Source of the DNA: Geobacteraceae bacterium
GTDB lineage: Bacteria > Desulfobacterota > Desulfuromonadia > Geobacterales > DSM-12255
Direction of reading: 5' to 3'
Assembly: GCA_013377075.1 (NCBI GenBank)
Contig: JACABD010000022.1
Coordinates: 8,678 to 53,945 of the forward strand
Length of the DNA: 45,268 nt
Of the stretch, positions 1-7,573 are shown in pieces (position 1 is the first letter of the stretch; the number at the start of each line of letters is the position of its first letter). A model generated the notes under the pieces. That model worked only from the letters and a program-made list of their open reading frames with translations. It ran no database searches and was not told the origin of the DNA. The position numbers were made by a program, and so were the translations under genes.

Positions 1-486
1 CTCACCGAGTACGACGGCAGGAAACTGAAAGCCGTTGACCGTGGTGATGTTGAGCTGGACAGCGAAGACGAAAAGAAGGAAAAGGAAGAGAAGAAGAAAG
101 AGACCCAGGAGCAGTACAAGGATCTGCTTGAGTTCATCAAAGGGAAACTGGAAGAGAACGTCAAGGAGGTACGCCTCTCAAGCCGCCTCACCGAGAGTGC
201 CTGCTGCCTCGTTGCCGATGAGTACGGCATGAACGCCAACATGGAGCGGATCATGAAAGCGATGAATCAGGATGTCCCCAAGTCAAAGCGGATCCTGGAA
301 CTGAACCCGACCCACCCGATCCTCCAGGTGCTCGGCACCATGTACGCTGCCGACAAGGAGAACCCGAAACTGGCCGACTACTGCGAACTTCTCCTCGACC
401 AGGCGCTCCTCACCGAAGGTTCGCCAATCAAGGATCCGCTGAAGTTCACCAAACTGATTTCGGAGTTGATGGTCAAGGCCGGGTAA
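1..486 (+). CDS. htpG: Chaperone protein HtpG (Hsp90), C-terminal part, 5' end outside window
   Basis: This is the last 161 codons of an Hsp90-family chaperone, an ATP-driven cytosolic folding dimer. The reading frame is open from base 1, so the ATPase and most of the middle domain lie upstream of the window. What is visible is a charged Glu/Lys-rich linker (about residues 22-36 of the fragment), then the C-terminal dimerisation domain. That domain contains the family-typical stretches [18 protein letters not shown] and [10 protein letters not shown], and ends near [11 protein letters not shown]. Partial length and end agree with bacterial HtpG, which has no eukaryotic MEEVD tail. It is followed directly by a strong intrinsic terminator. 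Identification is confident; only the truncation limits it. Confidence 0.95.
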   Translation, partial: LTEYDGRKLKAVDRGDVELDSEDEKKEKEEKKKETQEQYKDLLEFIKGKLEENVKEVRLSSRLTESACCLVADEYGMNANMERIMKAMNQDVPKSKRILELNPTHPILQVLGTMYAADKENPKLADYCELLLDQALLTEGSPIKDPLKFTKLISELMVKAG

Positions 487-508
487 TCACCGTTATTATG
501 GCATCATA

Positions 509-548
509 AAAAGGGGCGACTGCTAAAATGCGGCCGCCCCTTTTATCG
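509..548 (+). terminator. Intrinsic terminator after htpG
   Basis: Perfect 10-bp stem AAAAGGGGCG (509-518) with CGCCCCTTTT (535-544) around a 16-nt loop, ending in a T-rich tail. It lies 23 bp after the htpG stop codon. Confidence 0.9.
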
Positions 549-579
549 ATATCGCCAACAGGCTCAAAGCAGTTCTTTA

Positions 580-608
580 TTGAATTACCCTCATAAAGCC
601 AGTATTAT
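580..608 (+). promoter_or_regulatory. Predicted sigma-70 promoter for the TPR-methyltransferase gene
   Basis: TTGAAT (580-585), 17-bp spacer, TATTAT (603-608; 5 of 6 match). Transcription would start near 615 and give a leader of about 170 nt that includes the palindrome at 736-753. The rest of 487-783 shows no coding signal. Confidence 0.5.
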
Positions 609-735
609 CGCCCCACCAAAACACCAAGCCAGTTATAAATCCAGACAAAAGACGCACCATAAGCGAACCGGGTTAGTCCGGTACGGCCTGATACGGCAGC
701 TCCGTTTCATTATGCACCACATCAGGTTTTCATCG

Positions 736-753
736 TTATTGTCCGGACAATAA
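736..753. promoter_or_regulatory. Perfect 18-bp palindrome, candidate operator
   Basis: TTATTGTCCGGACAATAA is identical to its reverse complement over all 18 bases and sits 30 bp before the start codon at 784, just upstream of the ribosome binding site. With no unpaired loop it is a poor RNA hairpin and a good site for a dimeric DNA-binding protein. The regulator is unknown. Confidence 0.5.
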
Positions 754-783
754 TAAGCCTAAACCCTCTAAGGAGAGCCACAA

Positions 784-2892
784 ATGGGGAATTCTCAGTT
801 TTTCAACAAGGCACTTGCAAAACATAACGCCGGGAAATTCGAAGAAGCAATCAGACTGTACAAAACAGCTCTCATGAAAGCGCCAATGCACCTTGACGCA
901 AATTATCTTCTCGGGACTCTCTACTCGCAGACCGGTAGATTTGACGAAGGTAAAAAGTACCTGCTGAAGGCAGAAAAGATCATGCCTACCTCACCGTTTA
1001 TCAAGGTAAACCTGGGTATTGTCCATAAGGAACAGGGGGATTACGAAGCCGCTTTACTCTGTTTTAATCGAGCACTTGAGCTGCACCCTGACTTCCCTGA
1101 AGCATATTGCAATCTGGGAAAAACCTACAATGACCTTGGCAGACTGGAAGAGGCAGAACACTGCTACGTTCGAGCTATTGAGATCAGACCAGATTTTGCC
1201 GAAGCCTATAACAACCTTGCCTTGCTGCTCAACAAGCAGGGAAAGTCAGCCATGGCCCTGGATATAATCAGAAAGTCTCTGAACATAATGGGAACTGACT
1301 CAGCAAAAAGCATATTTGTAGCCTGCCTTAACCGACAGGAACCGATGCCTTACGACAAAGAGCTTCAGGAGATCATGGTTCGCGCGTTAACCGAAACCTG
1401 GGGACGGCCTTCCTGCCTGGAAAAAATCAGCACCATGCTCATTAAGCAAAATCCGGATTCAGCTTGCATTGGCCGAGCAGTTGCCGCCTGGCCTCTACGC
1501 CTGTCAGCCCAGGATTTATTCGGTGGCTATGGCATCTCGACAGTTCCATCCGATGAACTGCTGTTGGCCCTTCTCGTGTCATCACCAGTCTGTGACACTG
1601 AAATGGAGCGATTTCTTACTCTGTCACGAACTGCCATGCTTGAACTTGCCGCCGGGTCGAATGCTGCAGATGTCGATGTTGATTCTGCCTTAGGTTTTTT
1701 CAGTGCCCTGGCACGTCAATGTTTCATAAACGAATATCTCTTTTCTTACGGCGATGAAGAAATCAAAAAAGCCACAAATTTGAGAGATCGTCTTGCCAGT
1801 CTGCTGGAAGCAGGGGATCCGGTGCCAGACCTTTTAATAATTACGGTTGCTTCCTATTTCCCACTCTCTTCGCTATCGCCGGCGTCCAGGCTACTGGACG
1901 GCCAAAGGCCCGATGAAGTTGCTGCCGTTCTGCAGCAACAGGTTAGGGAGCCGTTCGAAGAGTCACAACTACGCGCTTCCATCCCCCGGTTGACCACAAT
2001 CCAGGATGAAGTTTCAATCATGGTTCAGAATCAGTATGAAGAAAATCCATACCCCCGCTGGGTCAATGTGACAACAGTCGTGAAACCTAAGAATATCGAC
2101 CAATACATCAGCCAGAAATTTCCCAACATTTCCTTCAATCATTACGGCAAGAGTGGCGATATCGATATTTTAGTCGCCGGATGCGGCACCGGCCAGCATC
2201 CGATTGAAACAGCGCAAGCATTCCTGGGCGCAAAAGTCCTGGCAGTCGATCTCAGCTTAAGCAGCCTTGCCTATGCCAAACGCAAGACCCTGGAACTCGG
2301 TCTGAACTCTATCGAATATGCCCATGCCGATTTGACCCGGCTTGGCACAATTGGACGAAAGTTTGACGTTATTGAGTCTTCCGGGGTGCTGCACCACCTT
2401 GCAAATCCCTGGGATGGTTGGCGTACCCTTTTGGGCCTCCTTCATCCCGGCGGATTCATGCAGATTGGTTTATACAGCAAATGTGCGCGTCGTGATGTTA
2501 TCAGGATCCGGACACTTATCAAGGAGCAGGGGATTGGCTCGACAGCTGATGAGATCAGACGATACAGGCAGAAGCTGGTTGATCTGGATGTGAAGGAAAA
2601 CTTCGGAGTCACGTTGCAATCAGCTGATTTCTTTACAACCAGTGAGTGTCGGGATCTGCTTTTCCATGCACAGGAACATCAGATAACGTTGACTGCTATC
2701 AATACATTTCTCATGGAAAACAGTCTTACTTTCCTTGGTTTTGAAATTGATGAAAATGTCCTTCATGCCTATCTGCAGAGCTTTCCTGACGACCATAGCG
2801 CCACAAATCTGGATAACTGGCAGATTTTTGAAAAGGAAAATCCTGACATTTTCCTGGGTATGTATCAGTTCTGGGTTCAGAAAGCGAAGTAA
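784..2892 (+). CDS. TPR-repeat protein fused to a class I SAM methyltransferase
   Basis: This 702-residue protein begins with about four tetratricopeptide repeats (residues 5-165, recurring A-x-Y-x-L/N-L-G patterns). A middle region of about 250 residues matches no domain I recognise. It ends with the signature EENPYPRW near residue 418. The C-terminal half is a Rossmann-fold methyltransferase: motif I is DILVAGCGTGQHP near residue 460, an acidic VDLS follows motif I, and FDVIESSGVLHHL lies near 525. The family is known as TPR methyltransferases with untested substrates, often protein or small-molecule modification. The start is supported by AAGGAG at 769-774 with a 9-nt spacer. The gene stands alone after a palindromic candidate operator. 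The catalytic class is well supported; the substrate is unknown. Confidence 0.85.
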   Translation: MGNSQFFNKALAKHNAGKFEEAIRLYKTALMKAPMHLDANYLLGTLYSQTGRFDEGKKYLLKAEKIMPTSPFIKVNLGIVHKEQGDYEAALLCFNRALELHPDFPEAYCNLGKTYNDLGRLEEAEHCYVRAIEIRPDFAEAYNNLALLLNKQGKSAMALDIIRKSLNIMGTDSAKSIFVACLNRQEPMPYDKELQEIMVRALTETWGRPSCLEKISTMLIKQNPDSACIGRAVAAWPLRLSAQDLFGGYGISTVPSDELLLALLVSSPVCDTEMERFLTLSRTAMLELAAGSNAADVDVDSALGFFSALARQCFINEYLFSYGDEEIKKATNLRDRLASLLEAGDPVPDLLIITVASYFPLSSLSPASRLLDGQRPDEVAAVLQQQVREPFEESQLRASIPRLTTIQDEVSIMVQNQYEENPYPRWVNVTTVVKPKNIDQYISQKFPNISFNHYGKSGDIDILVAGCGTGQHPIETAQAFLGAKVLAVDLSLSSLAYAKRKTLELGLNSIEYAHADLTRLGTIGRKFDVIESSGVLHHLANPWDGWRTLLGLLHPGGFMQIGLYSKCARRDVIRIRTLIKEQGIGSTADEIRRYRQKLVDLDVKENFGVTLQSADFFTTSECRDLLFHAQEHQITLTAINTFLMENSLTFLGFEIDENVLHAYLQSFPDDHSATNLDNWQIFEKENPDIFLGMYQFWVQKAK

Positions 2893-3259
2893 GCATTTCC
2901 AAAAGAGAACTCCTGAAAGGGATGTAGACGGGGCAAAAGGGATTCTGGTTTCACATGAACTGTGAACAGTTAACCTGCGCCCCGTCATCAACCATCATAT
3001 GAATGCCTGCCCTCCACAACATACATTTGTCAATAATACACACGGCTCGAAAACAGCCAGCGTCGGCTTTCGGCATACTGAAAGTTACGATCCATATTCC
3101 CCATTGATCTTGCCAAATTTGACAAACCCACCTGGCCTGATAAATTCACACATAACATGTTCTTAACATGCTGCCAGTTTGTGGGTTTAGCTATCTGTTC
3201 AGGATCTGCTGCCATCTATCATTAAAATCTATAGCCGATCTTAGAACTCTGAGGATTTT
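2893..3259. other. Intergenic region of 367 bp with a long hairpin and a promoter
   Basis: No coding signal seen. The first part can fold on perfect 8-bp arms GACGGGGC (2927-2934) and GCCCCGTC (2979-2986), with a smaller AACTG/CAGTT hairpin inside (2959-2972). There is no T-tract, so it is only a weak terminator candidate for the upstream gene. The second part carries the promoter at 3119-3146. Confidence 0.4.
3119..3146 (+). promoter_or_regulatory. Predicted sigma-70 promoter of the MshEN/HD-GYP block
   Basis: Perfect TTGACA (3119-3124), 16-bp spacer, TAAATT (3141-3146; 4 of 6). It lies about 113 bp before the first gene of the block and would give a leader of about 105 nt. Confidence 0.55.
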
Positions 3260-4147
3260 ATGCCTACTCGTAAGAGGCTTGGTGAAATTTTCGTTGAGCA
3301 GGGGATTATCAGCGCAAAGACCGTTGAGCGGATTCTTTGCCGGTCAAAACTGCTCAATCAGCGTTTCGGCACAGTGCTGGAAGATATGGAACTCGTCACT
3401 GGCGAAGAGCTTGCAGCCGCCCTCGGAATTCAGTACGGCTTCAAAACAGTGTCAAATCTCCTGAATTATGCTTATCCACCGGAAGTCCTCCGGATCATTC
3501 CGGAAGAAGTTTGCATAGAGCAGATTCTCTTTCCGCTTCGCCTGGAACAGAGCAAACTCGCCCTTGCCATGGCCGACCCCACTGACACCAGGATTGTTAA
3601 TAACATCGCCGAAAACAACGGCCTGACGATTACCCCTTACATAGCATCCAGAACTGAAATTTTCAGCGCGATATGCAAGTTCTATCTGGGAAGAGAATAC
3701 GTGCCATCAGGTATTGATACCGTGCTGGTCGTTGATGACGACCCGATCACACTTGACATGATCACCAACATCCTCAGTAAAAACGGCTATCGGGTAATTA
3801 CTGCAACTAACGGCATGGAGGGGTTCAAGTCTGTTATTGCCGAAAAACCGCAGGTGGTCATTACCGATATGGTTATGCCCAAACTTGATGGTTACGGTCT
3901 TTTAAGCGCCTTGCAAAACCTCCCGGAAATGATGTTCACTCCGGTGATCCTCATCAGCGCAGTGGCTCATGAAGATGAAGAGTCCAGTGCCTTCAAAAAG
4001 GGATTTTTCGATTTCATGACAAAGCCGGTGAATGAAATCACTCTCCTCATCCGGGTTAAACGCGCTTTCATCTTCCAGAAACACCACTACCGGTTCGAGC
4101 ATGAACCTGATGACCATAACAGACCAGCTGACATACACGATCAATAA
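3260..4147 (+). CDS. MshEN-domain response regulator (GspE N-terminal domain plus receiver)
   Basis: This 295-residue protein joins two domains. Residues 5-145 are an MshEN (GspE/PilB N-terminal) domain: RLGEIFVEQGIIS starts the first motif, a second FGTVL...ELVT...LAAALGIQYG motif follows, then the typical LALAMADPTD segment. In the MshE/PilB family such domains can bind cyclic di-GMP; here that is an inference because some consensus positions differ (for example S for the final Q of motif one). Residues 152-275 are a receiver: VVDDD acidic pocket at about 156-158, phospho-acceptor D203 in VVITDMVMP, ILISA, and TKPV with the conserved Lys. There is no output domain. It is the first gene of a block with a HEAT protein, an HD-GYP-like protein and a PilB-like ATPase, so it probably conveys a phosphorylation signal to them. 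Confidence 0.85.
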   Translation: MPTRKRLGEIFVEQGIISAKTVERILCRSKLLNQRFGTVLEDMELVTGEELAAALGIQYGFKTVSNLLNYAYPPEVLRIIPEEVCIEQILFPLRLEQSKLALAMADPTDTRIVNNIAENNGLTITPYIASRTEIFSAICKFYLGREYVPSGIDTVLVVDDDPITLDMITNILSKNGYRVITATNGMEGFKSVIAEKPQVVITDMVMPKLDGYGLLSALQNLPEMMFTPVILISAVAHEDEESSAFKKGFFDFMTKPVNEITLLIRVKRAFIFQKHHYRFEHEPDDHNRPADIHDQ

Positions 4148-4181
4148 CCGACAAGAAATGAATAAGCTGTAGGGAGCTGCT

Positions 4182-6347
4182 GTGATCCTTGCCCCCAATG
4201 ACAAATCAAGTTCCGCCATCAACATGGAGCTTTTAACGCAAGGTCTGATGGAATTCAGTCTTTTGCGCCGCTATGTGAACATATACCCCAGGCAGCACCC
4301 CAGCATCGCCCCTGGTGCTCGCAAGGTCATCGATATCTTCAACAGGATAGCTACAGAGTCCGGGGCTCTAACCATCGGCATTGCCATGGACGAACTTCTC
4401 ATTGCCGACTCCCCTCTCGAAAGGAAGAACCCGGTCTTTCAGGATGTGGCGAAATCCCTCTTCGCACACAAAATTGCTGCAGTTACAATTTCACCGGAGA
4501 TTGAAGTCAATGAGCTGCTTGCGTTTGTTGACATAATTAATACCTCTCCGGAAAAAATTGCCGGGGAGGGAGGCATTGCCCGGGCTGTTGCCGCCGCCAA
4601 CATCCGATCTATTCAGATAACCGAAATTGACTATGGCGCATTTAGATTGACTGAGGATGAGACAGTCGCCCTGGAAAGCTCTATCCCCGTAAAACGCTCT
4701 GCCTCACTGCTCTGGGAGAAATTTGTCCGGGGAATCCTCAATGATGTTCTTGACCCGCAGGGGAGTCCGTCCGTCACCTATTCCAGAGTGGCTCCTGCCA
4801 TGCTGGCAGAAATAATCAACCGGATGCAGAGTGAAACTGCCAATGGACGATCTCTCAGTTATGCCCAGGCCATAGTCCACTTTATACGTAAAGCCAAGCG
4901 GGATGGCGATGGAATCGAAAAAATAATCCAGTTCATCAATCATCTGAATCCTGAGATGCGTAAGGAATTCCTTGTCAGCACACTGGAAGCGCTCAAAGAT
5001 GACAGGAAACTGGCCGGTCAGCTTCTGGCAGAGTTGACGAGCGACGCCATCTTTGATGCACTGGTTGAAATGAACAACCGTGGAGAGACAATCTCCCCGT
5101 ATCTGCGAGCCCTTATGGAACGGCTCTCCACACTTGGCGTCAGCAAGGAGGTAATCTCGACGGCAAGTGAAAGAGGTGACTATAGCCGGACCGATCTGGC
5201 TGACAAGTTGAAAACTATTCTCAAGGATGATCAGGTGGAACTGTTTCTGCCTGTTGACTATGAGGCGCTGATTCGCTCAATCCTCTCTTCCGGGCAGATT
5301 TCGGTGGAAGAGATGGCAGAGAGGGAGCTGTTGCTCTCCAGCATGGCCGGCCATCCTCTTGAGCTCCAGATGAATGCTGTCATTCTCGATCTGCTTGAAC
5401 ACCCCTCCGGTGAAGATCGTCCTGAGGTATTGAAACAACACATCATTGACATGTTGTCATATTTCCTCGGCACCGGAGATTTTACGGCCCTCTGCGGCAT
5501 CCATGAACGACTGACCTGCAATATTGAAAACCAGGCTTTCAGGCATGACCTTCTTGGCTTCTTTGCCACGCCGGACTTCATTAATGAAGTTCTGAGCAGT
5601 GTCTCCATCTGGGGCAAGGCTAAATACGACGACATCAAGTCCCTGATCAGCCGGGTGGGAACCCCGTTCCTTATTCCCACTCTGGACAGACTGGCAGAAG
5701 AAGAGAGTATGTCCCTGCGGCGCTTCTATATGGAAAGATTGCGTGAGTTTGGCGAAAGAGCGATTGAACCGACTGTTGCCCGCCTGCGTGATGATCGCTG
5801 GTATGTGGTCCGAAATATGCTGGTGCTTTTGCGGACTCTGGAGGCGACCCAGACAGTAAGCCAACTGCGCAGACTGCTGACACACCCAAACTCGCGGGTA
5901 CATCAAGAGGCGCTCCGCACTCTGATTTATTTTCAGGATCCTGAAGCGGACCGGCAACTTCTCCAGGATCTAAATAGCGACAACCACGACGTCCAGTTCG
6001 CCTCCCTGCAATTGGCAGATACCAGCAAGAGCCCGCAGGTGCAGGCCAGGCTGCTGGAGCTGTTAAAAACCAGCGGCGACTTTACGCTGAGGATCGCCAC
6101 CCTCCACCCTCTTGCAGCTATTGGCAATCCGATGATCCTGCCGGAACTGTGGCAACTACTCAAAACCGGCAGCATCCTGCATCCAATCATGATGCACAAT
6201 TTGAAGCTGGAGATTGTCCGCTCGCTGGAACGCTATCCGGCGCTTCCGGCCGGCAAACTGCTTGAGAATATTCCGGAGATTGGCGACAGGGAACTCACCT
6301 TACTGGCAGCTGAAATTACCGGCAAACTTCAGACGAGACGCCCATGA
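4182..6347 (+). CDS. HEAT-repeat protein with an N-terminal domain shared with the next gene
   Basis: This 721-residue soluble protein has no signal peptide. It starts at GTG, with AGGGAG (4171-4176) a few bases upstream. Residues 15-130 form a domain that recurs at the N-terminus of the next gene product: both have a Y-x(n)-HP pair, an I-x-x-DEL-x-x-A-x-x-P core and a conserved segment ending in an Ile-rich helix. The centre is alpha-helical and unrecognised. The C-terminal third (about 485-700) is a run of HEAT/PBS-like repeats, for example ATVSQLRRLL, SRVHQEALRTL and DVQFASLQLAD, which normally serve as protein-binding scaffolds. The stop overlaps the next start by 4 bp (ATGA), implying translational coupling. 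Enzymatic activity is not apparent; a scaffold or adaptor role is an inference. Confidence 0.75.
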   Translation: MILAPNDKSSSAINMELLTQGLMEFSLLRRYVNIYPRQHPSIAPGARKVIDIFNRIATESGALTIGIAMDELLIADSPLERKNPVFQDVAKSLFAHKIAAVTISPEIEVNELLAFVDIINTSPEKIAGEGGIARAVAAANIRSIQITEIDYGAFRLTEDETVALESSIPVKRSASLLWEKFVRGILNDVLDPQGSPSVTYSRVAPAMLAEIINRMQSETANGRSLSYAQAIVHFIRKAKRDGDGIEKIIQFINHLNPEMRKEFLVSTLEALKDDRKLAGQLLAELTSDAIFDALVEMNNRGETISPYLRALMERLSTLGVSKEVISTASERGDYSRTDLADKLKTILKDDQVELFLPVDYEALIRSILSSGQISVEEMAERELLLSSMAGHPLELQMNAVILDLLEHPSGEDRPEVLKQHIIDMLSYFLGTGDFTALCGIHERLTCNIENQAFRHDLLGFFATPDFINEVLSSVSIWGKAKYDDIKSLISRVGTPFLIPTLDRLAEEESMSLRRFYMERLREFGERAIEPTVARLRDDRWYVVRNMLVLLRTLEATQTVSQLRRLLTHPNSRVHQEALRTLIYFQDPEADRQLLQDLNSDNHDVQFASLQLADTSKSPQVQARLLELLKTSGDFTLRIATLHPLAAIGNPMILPELWQLLKTGSILHPIMMHNLKLEIVRSLERYPALPAGKLLENIPEIGDRELTLLAAEITGKLQTRRP

Positions 6348-7468
6348 ACAGGATTCAGACCGACACACAACATGAGATTGTCCGCCAGCTGGTAATGGCA
6401 GCATCAACAGCTGCACTCTATGCAATTGATCACCCTCAGGTCATCAGGCTTTGCAACGCAGCCCATTCAAGCATCAAGGCTGCCATGGGGAGCGAAGCCG
6501 AAATTGTCATGCTTGCCATCGGCGATGAATTGATTATGGCAGAAATCCCCATGAAAGGGAGCTACTACAGCGAGAAGCTTGCCCGCCTGCTAAAGGCACG
6601 CGGCATTGGCCATCTGAAAATATTGCAGCCGGTTACCCTTGCCGAAATCCGCCAGCTGATAGTTACCATCTCCAGGGTAAGACCAGGCGGAGTTGATGCC
6701 CGTTCCAGTGAGAATATTCGCTATGGCACGGTTGAGGTCCGTCATAGTGATGTGACTGGCCGGGATATAGCCGGTTTTGAAGATCTGCTGGAAGACGAAC
6801 TGGCAACTCTCGTCAATACCTTTGAGCGGATTGCCGAGCGCCAACCTTTTGAGGTTTCAGGAATAACAAGCATTGTCTCCGGCTTTGTCGGTGCTATCCG
6901 CAACAACTTCAATCCGCTCCTCGCCCTGGTTCCGCTACGGCAAATGGATGAGTATACCTTTACCCACTCCCTAGATGTTTGCGTACTCAACCTTGTTCAG
7001 GGGATGTCGCTTGGTATCGAAGGACAACTCCTGACAGAAATCGGTCTGGCAGGGATGCTCCATGACGTGGGTAAAATCTTCATGAATGCCAGCATCCTCA
7101 ACAAACCGGCAAAACTTGATGACGCCGAGATGGCGCATATGCAACAACACCCCCGCCGCGGCGCCGAATACCTGCTCAGTTGCCCCGGCATACCGCGATT
7201 AGCGGTTCTCAGTTCATTCGAACATCACATGCAATACAGTCTGGCCGGTTACCCCTCCATGCATTCCGACTGGCAACTGGCTCTCCCCAGCCAGATGACC
7301 ATGATTTCCGACATCTTTGATGCCTTGCGTACCCGGCGGGTCTATCAGACTCCAAAAGATTTCGAACGGATTGAAAGCTTGTTGCTGGAAAAAGCCGGTG
7401 TCGAACTAAACCCGTCGCTTACCAGAAACTTCCTTAAAGTCATGAAGCGGCTGTCAGTAGAGCTTTGA
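6344..7468 (+). CDS. HD-GYP-like phosphodiesterase domain protein
   Basis: This 374-residue protein begins with the same domain as the upstream HEAT protein (residues 8-115, with HP near 25 and IGDELIMAEIP). The C-terminal half is an HD domain of the HD-GYP type. It has MLHDVGKI with H240/D241, then ILNKPAKL, MQQHPRRGAEYLL, FEHH at 292-295 and a later AGYP. Canonical HD-GYP proteins read HHE-x-x-D-G-x-GYP; here the Glu is replaced by Met and the DG pair is absent, although GYP is kept. Cyclic di-GMP hydrolysis is therefore plausible but not assured. It overlaps the previous gene by 4 bp. A cytosolic metal-dependent phosphohydrolase acting with the neighbouring MshEN proteins is the most likely role. 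Confidence 0.8.
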   Translation: MNRIQTDTQHEIVRQLVMAASTAALYAIDHPQVIRLCNAAHSSIKAAMGSEAEIVMLAIGDELIMAEIPMKGSYYSEKLARLLKARGIGHLKILQPVTLAEIRQLIVTISRVRPGGVDARSSENIRYGTVEVRHSDVTGRDIAGFEDLLEDELATLVNTFERIAERQPFEVSGITSIVSGFVGAIRNNFNPLLALVPLRQMDEYTFTHSLDVCVLNLVQGMSLGIEGQLLTEIGLAGMLHDVGKIFMNASILNKPAKLDDAEMAHMQQHPRRGAEYLLSCPGIPRLAVLSSFEHHMQYSLAGYPSMHSDWQLALPSQMTMISDIFDALRTRRVYQTPKDFERIESLLLEKAGVELNPSLTRNFLKVMKRLSVEL

Positions 7469-7573
7469 CAAACCTGAAACAGCTGGATTTCGTTTCACAA
7501 TTTTAGTCTGGACAGGTCAGAACCCACTTATTGCCAGATTCAATAGTCCAGAAACTGCTTACCAGAGGTTGTC

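Noticed and set aside
7465-7493. Promoter for the ATPase gene from TTGACA at 7465
   Set aside because: No acceptable -10 box at 16-18 bp spacing; the -35 also overlaps the upstream stop codon.
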